A stretch of 64,000 bases of DNA, taken from the NCBI GenBank assembly GCA_017415025.1, contig JAFQJH010000004.1, forward strand, positions 124,001 through 188,000. Direction: 5' to 3'. The notes below the pieces were generated by a model, which searched no databases, was not told the origin of the DNA, and worked only from the letters and a program-made list of their open reading frames with translations. Position 1 is the first letter of the stretch. Each line of letters opens with the position of its first letter. The DNA is from Clostridia bacterium (lineage in GTDB: Bacteria; Bacillota; Clostridia; Oscillospirales; Acutalibacteraceae). Made by a program: the position numbers and the translations under genes. Shown here piece by piece: positions 51,471 through 59,312 of this stretch.

Positions 51471-51794
51471 ATGGATTTTTCAATTTTGACTCAGCCTCCC
51501 GTTCCTGCGTTTGTAGTTGCAGGATTTATGGTTGCATTCATCCTTTACGTCTATATAGCAAAAGCAATCAATGCTAAGAAAGCTCCCGTTGAGCCGAAAA
51601 AAACTGCTCCCGTGACCCCTGCAAAGGCTCCTGCCACGGCAACAAACGCACCGGGTACATCCTCGGGCGACCTTGAGCTTGTCGGCGTTGACGAAAAGAC
51701 GGCAGCAGTTATTATGGCAATCGTATCTGACAAGAGCGGCATTCCGCTCAACAGACTTCAGTTTAAATCAATCGCTCTGATGGAGGACAAATAA
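51471..51794 (+). CDS. Small membrane subunit of Na+-pumping decarboxylase, copy 1 (OadG-like)
   Basis: 107 residues. One membrane helix (~10-33, PAFVVAGFMVAFILYVYIAK), an Ala/Pro/Thr linker (~38-65) and a short C-terminal domain ending LVGVDEKTAAVIMAIVSD then GIPLNRLQFKSI. Such subunits hold the alpha and beta subunits together and bind Zn or Na site elements in the gamma/delta family. AGGAGG before the ATG, 11 bases after oadA. The C-terminal domain is nearly the same as in copy 2 at 53539. Confidence 0.8.
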   Translation: MDFSILTQPPVPAFVVAGFMVAFILYVYIAKAINAKKAPVEPKKTAPVTPAKAPATATNAPGTSSGDLELVGVDEKTAAVIMAIVSDKSGIPLNRLQFKSIALMEDK

Positions 51795-51795
51795 A

Positions 51796-52182
51796 ATGAA
51801 ATACGTAGTTACATTAAACGGAAAAAATTATGAGGTAGAGGTAAACGAGACAGAAGCTGTTGTAACAAACGTTTCTGACGCAGTTTACGCTCCCGCTCCC
51901 GTTGCAGCTCCTGCTCCCGCCGCAGCACCCGCTCCCGAGGCAGCACCTGCACCGCAGGCTGTTTCGGCACAGGGCACACAGATTGTTGCTCCGATGCCCG
52001 GTTCAATCATCAACATCAACGTTTCTGCAGGTCAGGCTGTCAAGGCAGGCGATGTACTTATCGTTCTTGAGGCTATGAAGATGGAAAACGACATCACTGC
52101 TCCCTGTGACGGTGTTGTCAAGCAGGTCGTTACCGTGAAGGGCGCAACAGTCAACACAGACGACGTTCTTCTCGTTATCTGA
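51796..52182 (+). CDS. Biotin carboxyl carrier protein, copy 1
   Basis: 128 residues. A short N-terminal part (MKYVVTLNGKNYEVEVNE), a flexible Ala/Pro linker (~36-60) and a biotinyl domain with the EAMKMEND site, Lys (~residue 93) being the biotinylation residue. It shuttles CO2 between the carboxyltransferase and the membrane beta subunit. It starts one base after the stop of the previous gene. Confidence 0.93.
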   Translation: MKYVVTLNGKNYEVEVNETEAVVTNVSDAVYAPAPVAAPAPAAAPAPEAAPAPQAVSAQGTQIVAPMPGSIININVSAGQAVKAGDVLIVLEAMKMENDITAPCDGVVKQVVTVKGATVNTDDVLLVI

Positions 52183-52197
52183 GCGGAGGTATAGTAT

Positions 52198-53301
52198 ATG
52201 GACGTTTTACTCGAAAACTTTTCCACCGTTACCTTTCCGCAGGTAGCGATGTGGATTATCGGTGCAGTTCTCATTTTCCTTGCTATCAAGAAGGAAATGG
52301 AGCCGTCACTTCTTCTCCCGATGGGCTTCGGTGCAATCCTTATCAACCTCCCCAACTCGGGTGCACAGCACATTATCGACGTTATGTTCCGTGTAGGTAT
52401 TGACAATGAGTTCGGTGAGCTTATGCCCCTTATACTCTTTATCGGTATCGGTGCGATGATCGACTTTACACCTCTTCTTACAAATCCGAAGCTTATGCTT
52501 TTCGGTGCGGCGGCACAGTTCGGTATCTTCTTTACACTCTGTCTCGCTTCACTTCTCGGCTTTGATATCAAGGATGCCGCTTCAATCGGTATTATCGGTG
52601 CGGCAGACGGCCCGACAGCTATCGCAGTTGCAATGGAGCTCGGCTCAAAGTACATCGGTGCTATTATGGTTGCCGCTTACTCCTATATGGCTCTCGTTCC
52701 CCTTGTTCAGCCGCCTATCATCAAGCTTTGCACAACAAAGAAAGAGCGTCTTATCCGTATGGATAACACAGCAGGCAAGGCTCCCTCAAAGCTTACAAAG
52801 ATTCTCTTCCCGATTGTTGTTACAATCATCGTTGGTCTTGTAGCTCCCGATGCGGTTGCTCTTATCGGTTTCCTTATGTTCGGTAACCTTATCCGTGAGT
52901 GCGGTGTTCTTAACTCACTTTCGGAAACTGCACAGAAGGTTCTTGCAAACCTCATCACAATCTTCCTCGGAATCACAATTGCCGCTCGTATGCGCGCTGA
53001 AGAATTCCTTACAGTTGATACACTTATCATCATCGGTCTCGGTCTTTTCGCATTCATCTTCGACACATTCGCAGGTGTTATGCTTGCAAAGTTTATGAAC
53101 CTCTTCTCAAAGAAGAAGATAAATCCGATGATCGGTGCTGCGGGTATTTCTGCTTTCCCGATGTCCGCACGTGTTGTTCACAAGCTTGGACTTGAGGAGG
53201 ATAACCAGAACTTCCTTCTTATGCATTCAATCGGTGTTAACGTTTCGGGTCAGATTGCTTCCGTTATCGCGGGCGGTCTTATCCTCACATTCTTCAGATA
53301 A
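52198..53301 (+). CDS. oadB: Na+-translocating decarboxylase beta subunit, copy 1
   Basis: 367 residues, 9-10 membrane helices of the OadB/GcdB/MmdB family. It decarboxylates carboxybiotin and drives Na+ outward. Key blocks: AADGPTAIAVA (~138) with the Na+-binding Asp, a conserved Tyr/Ser face near AYSYMALVPLVQPPI, and GVNVSGQIASVIAGG near the end with Asn and Ser ligands. Compared with copy 2 at 54335 it is shorter by 28 residues, which in copy 2 form an extra N-terminal loop. GGAGG lies upstream of the ATG. Confidence 0.92.
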   Translation: MDVLLENFSTVTFPQVAMWIIGAVLIFLAIKKEMEPSLLLPMGFGAILINLPNSGAQHIIDVMFRVGIDNEFGELMPLILFIGIGAMIDFTPLLTNPKLMLFGAAAQFGIFFTLCLASLLGFDIKDAASIGIIGAADGPTAIAVAMELGSKYIGAIMVAAYSYMALVPLVQPPIIKLCTTKKERLIRMDNTAGKAPSKLTKILFPIVVTIIVGLVAPDAVALIGFLMFGNLIRECGVLNSLSETAQKVLANLITIFLGITIAARMRAEEFLTVDTLIIIGLGLFAFIFDTFAGVMLAKFMNLFSKKKINPMIGAAGISAFPMSARVVHKLGLEEDNQNFLLMHSIGVNVSGQIASVIAGGLILTFFR

Positions 53302-53319
53302 ACGGGAGGTAAAAAAACT

Positions 53320-53469
53320 ATGACTATTGATTTTAACGCTTTCCTCAATTCCCTCCCCTATATGGGCAAGGGTATGCTCGGCATTTTCGTTGTTACAATC
53401 GTTATCGTCCTTGTCGTTAACGCACTCAACAACATTCCCGAGAAAAAAGAAAAGAAGAATAAGGATTAA
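53320..53469 (+). CDS. 49-residue membrane peptide, epsilon-like subunit
   Basis: Starts MTIDFNAFLNSLPYMGKGML and ends with a basic tail (EKKEKKNKD). One membrane helix (GIFVVTIVIVLVVNAL) follows a GKGMxGIF-type turn that recalls the N-terminus of OadG-like subunits. Methylmalonyl-CoA decarboxylase of Veillonella has a similarly small epsilon subunit. GGGAGG lies seven bases before the ATG, 18 bases after oadB copy 1, so it is a real gene in this operon. A terminator hairpin follows. Confidence 0.75.
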   Translation: MTIDFNAFLNSLPYMGKGMLGIFVVTIVIVLVVNALNNIPEKKEKKNKD

Positions 53470-53480
53470 TTCATCAGTAG

Positions 53481-53515
53481 CCTGTTTTTGCGAAGTGAAA
53501 ACAGGTTGCTTTTTT
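53481..53515 (+). terminator. Terminator between the two decarboxylase modules
   Basis: CCTGTTTT (53481-53488) pairs with AAAACAGG (53498-53505), followed by TTGCTTTTTT. The next gene's GGAGG is at 53527; no promoter fits between, so it acts as an internal attenuator. Confidence 0.75.
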
Positions 53516-53538
53516 AAAAAACACAAGGAGGTTACAGT

Positions 53539-53946
53539 ATGAAAATTACTCCTCAATTGCTTGGTATTTTCACTAACATTTACGGCTCTTACGAAGCGAT
53601 GACAATTTCGCGAGCACTTATGATTGCCCTCGTTGGCTTTATGACGGTACTTGTAATTCTCGCAATCATTGCCCTTTTCATCAAGCTGATTGCTTTTATC
53701 TTCTCTGCGATTGAAAAGAAAAACGAGAAAAAAATCGAAACAATTATCACGCCTGTTGAGCACAGCAATGCTACCGCACCTTCCGTCGGAGTTACCTTGC
53801 CCGAGACAGAATCACAGGGTGAGCTCGAGCTTATCGGTGTTGACGAGCCGACAGCGGCAATGCTTATGGCTCTCGTAAGCTATAAAACAGAAATCCCGCT
53901 CAACAGACTTGCTTTCAGGTCAATTAAACTTGTGGAGGACGAATAA
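53539..53946 (+). CDS. Small membrane subunit of Na+-pumping decarboxylase, copy 2 (OadG-like)
   Basis: 135 residues. One membrane helix (~26-50, ALMIALVGFMTVLVILAI), charged linker (EKKNEKKIE), and a C-terminal domain LIGVDEPTAAMLMALVSY, EIPLNRLAFRSIKL, alike to copy 1 but with a longer N-terminal part. It probably replaces or joins copy 1 in a second complex. AGGAGG precedes the ATG; its stop abuts the next ATG (one base apart at most). Confidence 0.8.
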   Translation: MKITPQLLGIFTNIYGSYEAMTISRALMIALVGFMTVLVILAIIALFIKLIAFIFSAIEKKNEKKIETIITPVEHSNATAPSVGVTLPETESQGELELIGVDEPTAAMLMALVSYKTEIPLNRLAFRSIKLVEDE

Positions 53947-54321
53947 ATGAAATACGAAGTATTTTTGAACAATAAAAAATATGAAATTGAGGTTGACGAG
54001 TGCTCCGTTGCACTCAAGGGTGTAAGCGAGGTTGCCGCTCCTGCGGTCAGCGCTCCCGTTGCATCCGCCCCCGCTCCTGCTCCTGCGGCTGCCCCGACAG
54101 CTTCTGCATCGGGCACAAGCGTTGTCTCCCCGATGCCCGGCACAATCCTTGCCGTCAACATCACAAACGGACAGACCGTCCGTGCAGGCGAAGTACTCTT
54201 TATCCTTGAGGCTATGAAAATGGAAAACGACATCGTTGCTCCCTGCGACGGTATCGTAAAGCAGGTTCTCGTTACAAAGGGCACAACAGTTGAGACCGAC
54301 CAGGTTCTTGCAATAATCTGA
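53947..54321 (+). CDS. Biotin carboxyl carrier protein, copy 2
   Basis: 124 residues with the same plan as copy 1: [18 protein letters not shown], an Ala/Pro linker, and EAMKMEND with the biotinylation Lys. The N- and C-terminal parts are clearly paralogous to copy 1, the linker is not. It starts at the base after the previous stop. Confidence 0.93.
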   Translation: MKYEVFLNNKKYEIEVDECSVALKGVSEVAAPAVSAPVASAPAPAPAAAPTASASGTSVVSPMPGTILAVNITNGQTVRAGEVLFILEAMKMENDIVAPCDGIVKQVLVTKGTTVETDQVLAII

Positions 54322-54334
54322 CGGAGGGCTGACT

Positions 54335-55522
54335 ATGGAATTGATTACTAACCTGCTCGCAGGTTTATGGGAATCATCGGGTTTTGCACTCCTGACGTGG
54401 CAGAACCTTGTTATGATTGGCGTTGCAATCGTGTTCCTTATCCTTGCGATTGTTAAAAAATTCGAGCCTCTGCTGCTCGTACCGATTGCTTTCGGTATTC
54501 TTCTTGCAAACCTTCCCGGCTCGGGTGTTATGGATGACGTTACACTCTCGCAGGCATTCGGCGGTGACGGCTCACTCGCAGGCACGGGCAGCTGGTACGA
54601 ATCGGGCGTTCTGCGTATACTTTACGCAGGCGTTAAGTCGAGTATCTTCCCCTGCCTTATCTTCCTCGGTGTCGGTGCGATGACGGACTTCGGCCCGCTT
54701 CTTTCAAACCCGATCAGCCTTCTTCTCGGCGCGGCGGCACAGCTCGGCATCTACGTTGCATTCATCATTGCAATTCTCCTCGGCTTTACTCCGCAGGAGG
54801 CTGCTGCAATTTCAATCATCGGCGGTGCTGACGGCCCGACGGCTATCTGGCTGACAGGTAAATTGGCTTCTCACCTTCTTGCTCCGATTGCGCTCGCCGC
54901 ATATTCATATATGGCGCTCATTCCGCTTATTCAGCCGCCGATTATGAAGCTTCTTACAACAAAAAAAGAGCGTGAAGTCAAAATGACTCAGCTCCGTAAG
55001 GTTTCAAAGACAGAGAAGATTGTTTTCCCCGTTGTTGTTCTGGTTCTTATCGCACTTATTCTCCCGTCCGTTGTGCCTCTTCTCGGTATGCTTATGCTCG
55101 GCAACCTCTTCCGCGAATGCGGTGTTGTTGAAAGACTTTCCGACACGGCGCAGAACGCAATGAACAACATCGTCGTTATCCTGCTCGGTGTTACGGTCGG
55201 TGCTACGGCTAACGGCGAGAGCTTCCTTAAGGTACAGACTCTCGGCATTGTTGCCCTCGGTCTTACGGCATTCGCCTTCTCAACGGTCGGCGGTGTGCTC
55301 CTCGGTAAGCTTCTCTACGTTGTAACAAAGGGTAAAATTAATCCGCTCATCGGTGCGGCAGGCGTTTCCGCTGTTCCTATGGCGGCACGTGTTGCACAGA
55401 ATGAAGGCAGAAAATATAACCCCACAAACTTCCTTCTTATGCACGCTATGGGCCCGAACGTTGCAGGTGTTATCGGCTCGGCTGTTGCCGCAGGCTTCCT
55501 GCTCCTGATGTTCAGTAACTAA
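54335..55522 (+). CDS. oadB: Na+-translocating decarboxylase beta subunit, copy 2
   Basis: 395 residues, OadB family. Blocks: GGADGPTAIWL with the Na+-binding Asp, AAYSYMALIPLIQPPIM and GPNVAGVIGSAVAAG. An extra loop after helix 2 (FGGDGSLAGTGSWYESG) is not in copy 1. Both copies keep all ion-site residues, so both should pump. A 16-bp perfect hairpin follows (55533-55575). Confidence 0.92.
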   Translation: MELITNLLAGLWESSGFALLTWQNLVMIGVAIVFLILAIVKKFEPLLLVPIAFGILLANLPGSGVMDDVTLSQAFGGDGSLAGTGSWYESGVLRILYAGVKSSIFPCLIFLGVGAMTDFGPLLSNPISLLLGAAAQLGIYVAFIIAILLGFTPQEAAAISIIGGADGPTAIWLTGKLASHLLAPIALAAYSYMALIPLIQPPIMKLLTTKKEREVKMTQLRKVSKTEKIVFPVVVLVLIALILPSVVPLLGMLMLGNLFRECGVVERLSDTAQNAMNNIVVILLGVTVGATANGESFLKVQTLGIVALGLTAFAFSTVGGVLLGKLLYVVTKGKINPLIGAAGVSAVPMAARVAQNEGRKYNPTNFLLMHAMGPNVAGVIGSAVAAGFLLLMFSN

Positions 55523-55532
55523 AATAAGATAA

Positions 55533-55575
55533 AATAAACAGTATTGAGTTTTAATCAAGCTCAATACTGTTTATT
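55533..55575. terminator. Bidirectional terminator between the pump locus and the XRE gene
   Basis: Perfect 16-bp inverted repeat: arms 55533-55548 and 55560-55575 with an 11-base loop, then CTTTT. The stop of the convergent XRE gene lies in the second arm. Confidence 0.88.
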
Positions 55576-55771
55576 CTTTTATGTGCTTTATAATTTCTTC
55601 TACTTCGCAATCAAGAGTATAACACAGCGCATCAAGGGTTTTTGTACTGATTGCTTCACCATGCTTAATACGGTGAATTGTGTTTGCCGAGAATCCCTCT
55701 TTATAAATCAAATGATACTCCGTGATGCCCTTTTTGAACAGCGTTTTATAGAACGGCTCATAACTAATCAT
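55571..55771 (-). CDS. XRE-family helix-turn-helix regulator
   Basis: 66 residues from the ATG at 55771 (GGTGA upstream). Helix-turn-helix: YHLIYKEGFSANTIHRIKHG then STKTLDALCYTLDCEVEEII, the small YozG/Cro-like type. It would bind DNA as a dimer. Divergent from the secreted protein gene at 55892, it shares a 120-base gap that carries three copies of ATACTCAA. Regulation of that gene and of itself is inferred. Its coding sequence is AT-rich compared with the genes before it. Confidence 0.85.
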   Translation of the reverse strand: MISYEPFYKTLFKKGITEYHLIYKEGFSANTIHRIKHGEAISTKTLDALCYTLDCEVEEIIKHIKE

Positions 55772-55795
55772 ATCTATCACCATTCAAATTTTATC

Positions 55796-55848
55796 ATACT
55801 CAAACCCTTGACAATACTCAAATTATTGACTATAATTATTATACTCAA
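55796..55848. promoter_or_regulatory. Three ATACTCAA direct repeats around the promoter
   Basis: ATACTCAA at 55796-55803, 55814-55821 and 55841-55848. The -35 (55808-55813) and -10 (55831-55836) of the secreted-protein gene lie between them, as expected for repressor operators. Confidence 0.5.
55808..55836 (+). promoter_or_regulatory. Promoter of the secreted repeat protein
   Basis: TTGACA (55808-55813), 17-bp spacer, TATAAT (55831-55836), 55 bases before the ATG. Confidence 0.75.
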
Positions 55849-55891
55849 TAATTTAACTATAATATAGTTAAAATCTGAAAGGGGTAGTATT

Positions 55892-57802
55892 ATGAAAAAA
55901 TGCAAAAAACTATTAGCAACAATTCTCGCTGTTATGGTTGTGTTATCTTCTTTGTCTATAACAGCCTTCGCCGCCGGAGACACAATGGGTACTGCAACGA
56001 GTATGACGTTAGGCTCAAGTTATAGTGGAACAATATCCAACAATAGTACAACAGAATTCTATAAATTTACACTTTCATCATCAGGAAGAATAAACATAAA
56101 ACTAACAGCATATTTAGCTTATCTCAGTTTTTATGTATATGATTCTAATGGCACCGAAGTTTGGAAAAAAACAGGACAATATTGGAATAGTACCACTCAA
56201 CAGCTTAGTTTTAATGAAAACGTAGATTTAACATCAGGAACTTATTATTTTGTCATACAACAAAGTTATGGATATGAAGGTTCATACAATGTCAAAATTA
56301 CTTTTACAAGTGCAAATGAAAACTACAAAGAAACCTTTGGTGGAAGCAACAACAAAATTTCTGCTGCAAGCACACTCAGTTTGAACACAACCACATACGG
56401 ACAAATTGCAAGTAACGATGATAGAGATATCTATAAATTCACAATGCCAACCTCAGGCAGACTCCATATTAACCTTTCCGGTAATTTGAATTATCTTAGT
56501 TTCTATATATACGATTTTGAAGGAAACGAAATATGGAAAAATACTGGCAAATATTGGGATTCTACAGCCGAAAAACTTACATTTGAAAAAAATTGTGATT
56601 TATCATCTGGTGTCTTTTATTTCGCGATACAGCAAAGCTACGATTATACTGGAAATTATTATTTTACAACTAACTACACATCAGCAAACGAAAGTTTTAA
56701 GGAAACAGACACAAAAACTGACAATAATATAAATTCTGCTAATTCAATTTCATTAAATACACAGTATAACGGAAATATCGGAATAAATGATGAAAAAGAC
56801 TTTTACAAATTTTATTCATCTGCTGGAAAACAAAAGCTAACACTTAGTTCCAATTCAACATATCTTAGTTTTTATCTCTATGATACAAACGGTAACGAAG
56901 TTTGGAAAAGTACAGGAAACTATTGGAACAGCACAACACAAAAACTTCAATATGAAAAGGAAATTGAAATAAAAACTTCTGGCACATATTATTTTGCTGT
57001 TACAAGAAGTTATGACTATACTGGTTCATATACTTTTAACATTGGTAACGGAACAACACAACCACAAACATATAAGATTACCTATAACGCCAATGGTGGT
57101 AGTGTTTCACCGTCCAATGCAAGTGTTATATCCGGAAGTTACGTTACACTTCCCACTCCAACCAAAAGCTACACATTGTATTATAATGCAAATGGTGGTA
57201 ACGGAGCACCTTCATCACAAAAAATAAATGTATATTGTAAAGGTTGGTCCTCAAGCAGTTCTGCAACAAACGCAAGCTACTCTTGTGGCTCATCTTACAA
57301 ACCAACATCGAACACCACTTTATATGCCGTATGGAATTCCTCTGCTGACACCTATTTGTCAGGTAGCAAGCCTACACGTGCCGGTTACACTTTCCTTGGG
57401 TGGTCTACCGAAAGTAATGCAACAAGTGCCTCATTTTCCTCGGGTGCCAACGTAACTGTTTATAATAATGTTACTATATACGCCGTATGGCAAAAAAATT
57501 CATCTTCAGAACCCGAACAGCCTTCTTCTCCCTCAATTGAATATAAAACAATTTTTTTGAATTATAAAGATACTTACAAAATTAACGTTAACAATTTTGC
57601 TGTGCTTGAATATGTTGCCGAAAACGATTCAATCGTATCTGTAGATTCAGAAGGCACAGTAAAAGCAAATTCTACCGGCATATCAAGCGTATATGTTTAT
57701 GACAAGAATTACGATATTAGAGAGGTTTATACCTTTGAAGTTGATTACACTTGGTGGCAGTGGATTATTGTAATCGTTCTCTTCGGTTGGATTTGGTATT
57801 GA
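55892..57802 (+). CDS. Secreted, membrane-tailed protein with three PPC-like repeats and InlB-type repeats
   Basis: 636 residues. Signal peptide (1-28, ending AFAA). Three ~110-residue repeats (~30-140, 150-260, 275-385) share YDxxGxExWKxTGxYW and SGxYYFxIQQSYxYxG, close to bacterial pre-peptidase C-terminal (PPC) beta-sandwiches. Then InlB B-repeat-like units (~394-530, ITYNANGG, FLGWSTES, LYAVW) and a bacterial Ig-like domain (~550-618). The end is a Trp-rich hydrophobic tail (WWQWIIVIVLFGWIWY) with no cell-wall sorting motif, so it may be membrane-anchored. The gene is AT-rich, with AAT/AAA/ATA codons, unlike its neighbours, which suggests recent acquisition. Surface adhesion is an inference. 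Confidence 0.8.
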   Translation: MKKCKKLLATILAVMVVLSSLSITAFAAGDTMGTATSMTLGSSYSGTISNNSTTEFYKFTLSSSGRINIKLTAYLAYLSFYVYDSNGTEVWKKTGQYWNSTTQQLSFNENVDLTSGTYYFVIQQSYGYEGSYNVKITFTSANENYKETFGGSNNKISAASTLSLNTTTYGQIASNDDRDIYKFTMPTSGRLHINLSGNLNYLSFYIYDFEGNEIWKNTGKYWDSTAEKLTFEKNCDLSSGVFYFAIQQSYDYTGNYYFTTNYTSANESFKETDTKTDNNINSANSISLNTQYNGNIGINDEKDFYKFYSSAGKQKLTLSSNSTYLSFYLYDTNGNEVWKSTGNYWNSTTQKLQYEKEIEIKTSGTYYFAVTRSYDYTGSYTFNIGNGTTQPQTYKITYNANGGSVSPSNASVISGSYVTLPTPTKSYTLYYNANGGNGAPSSQKINVYCKGWSSSSSATNASYSCGSSYKPTSNTTLYAVWNSSADTYLSGSKPTRAGYTFLGWSTESNATSASFSSGANVTVYNNVTIYAVWQKNSSSEPEQPSSPSIEYKTIFLNYKDTYKINVNNFAVLEYVAENDSIVSVDSEGTVKANSTGISSVYVYDKNYDIREVYTFEVDYTWWQWIIVIVLFGWIWY

Positions 57803-57826
57803 TAATTTGTTTTTTAGCATATAACG

Positions 57827-57859
57827 AACCACCGCAGTTTTTTAAACTGCGGTGGTTTT
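57827..57859. terminator. Bidirectional terminator
   Basis: AACCACCGCAGTTT (57827-57840) pairs with AAACTGCGGTGGTT (57844-57857) around TTT. It serves the secreted protein and the convergent acyltransferase gene. Confidence 0.88.
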
Positions 57860-57865
57860 CATCTC

Positions 57866-59161
57866 TTATGCTCTTGTTTTCTCTTGTGCTATCTTGAACA
57901 TTTCCTCCGTTGCAAAGCAAAGCTTTGTTATAACGTTCGGCTTTGACGGATAGCAGAAGAAGGAATCGTGCTGGGTTGAGATATCGAAGCAGTCAATCGG
58001 CTCGATATGGCAGTAGTCATATTCAACGTGGAGGCTGTAAAGGCTCTTTACGCTCCGCTGAACACGGTAAGGCTCGCCGTTATAGCTGCCCTCCAAAACG
58101 AAGCCCTCCTCGGGATTATGGCGCACCTTCGCGTCGCCCATATAATAATACTTCATAGCACCGGGCAAGGTATAAACGCGGACGTCATCCTCGAAGGAGT
58201 AGCTTCCGCTTTCGATTTCCTTGCGGACATTCGCCCTCTCCCACTCAAACCAATCGGGAATGTGCGCAAACTCCGTTTCTCCCTCGAGCGCTTTAAGCTC
58301 GCCGAGCTCCGTCAGCTCCCATTTCTTTCCGCATTCCTCACAGAAAAGGTGGATACCCTTTGAATTCATCTTTGATTCCGTCATACAGTGCGGACACTGA
58401 TAGAGAACCTTGTGAAGTCCCTCTGCGCGGTAATCCTCCGTGATACGGATGTTGTTATCCTTCTGCCACTTGTATTCGTTATACTGCATTTCTTCGCGGA
58501 TTTTAGCGTTGATTTCATCAGCACTCATCTGCTCCACCTGCTCGGCAGTTAAAATCTGCTTGACGGTCGTATAAAGCGGTACAGCCTTTTTACGGCGGAA
58601 ATCCCAGAACGGCGCGCGCAGATAATTTCCGTGGTGGATAATTACAACAACGGGAACCTTATTTTTCTTCGCAAGCTTGCCGATAACCTCGGGAATTTCC
58701 GAGCACGTGCCGATGGGCGTATACCTCGCCTCGGGATAGATGCAAAGCACATCCTTGTACTCGCGCAGAACCTTTGCACAGGAGCGGATAAGGCTGATAT
58801 CCGTTGTGAATTTACGCTTACAGATTGAGCCTATCTGTTCAACAAGCCACGGCTTTTTGTAATATCCCTCAAGGGTTGCAACCGTATGCACACGGTGCGG
58901 AAATGTCGCCTTATATTTAAGAAGGAAATCCGTAAACTGCATATGATTGCTCAAGAGCAGATACGGCGGTTTGAGACCCTCCATATTGATTTTTTCTATT
59001 TTATAACCCTTTTTTACCGTAAGACGAAGAGCAGCACGCGATGCTAAATTAAGAAGCACGGTGAAGAAAAATTTCTGTCTTATCGGCAGCTTTGAGGTGT
59101 CATATTTTTTGACATCCGCAGGGTAATCTATATAATCTTTGATTTCTTTATTTTCGTTCAT
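57866..59161 (-). CDS. PlsC-type acyltransferase with a zinc-ribbon insert
   Basis: 431 residues. The acyltransferase HX4D motif is NHMQFTD (~92-98), with YPEARYTPIGT (~156) as the second block. These enzymes esterify glycerol-phosphate lipids or related acceptors. After ~residue 240 there is CPHC...CEEC (two CxxC pairs about 14 residues apart), a zinc ribbon not found in short PlsC proteins, and then a beta-rich domain. A role in lipid or glycolipid synthesis is probable; the acceptor is unknown. The start has no strong Shine-Dalgarno in view. Confidence 0.82.
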   Translation of the reverse strand: MNENKEIKDYIDYPADVKKYDTSKLPIRQKFFFTVLLNLASRAALRLTVKKGYKIEKINMEGLKPPYLLLSNHMQFTDFLLKYKATFPHRVHTVATLEGYYKKPWLVEQIGSICKRKFTTDISLIRSCAKVLREYKDVLCIYPEARYTPIGTCSEIPEVIGKLAKKNKVPVVVIIHHGNYLRAPFWDFRRKKAVPLYTTVKQILTAEQVEQMSADEINAKIREEMQYNEYKWQKDNNIRITEDYRAEGLHKVLYQCPHCMTESKMNSKGIHLFCEECGKKWELTELGELKALEGETEFAHIPDWFEWERANVRKEIESGSYSFEDDVRVYTLPGAMKYYYMGDAKVRHNPEEGFVLEGSYNGEPYRVQRSVKSLYSLHVEYDYCHIEPIDCFDISTQHDSFFCYPSKPNVITKLCFATEEMFKIAQEKTRA

Positions 59162-59242
59162 TACATCACTTCACAAATCAGATTTCACATCATTTTATCA
59201 TAATTTGTTGAGTTAAGCAATAGAAATATTTAAGCAAAAAGG

Positions 59243-59275
59243 AAAGGCTTGCACAGGTAATCTGTACAAGCCTTT
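59243..59275 (-). terminator. Terminator of the EF-G paralogue
   Basis: AAAGGCTTG (59243-59251) pairs with CAAGCCTTT (59267-59275), extended by ACA/TGT, with CCTTTTT following on the minus strand. Confidence 0.8.
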
Positions 59276-59312
59276 ATATTTTTAGGTCTTCGCTATGTGA
59301 AGAAGTACGCTC

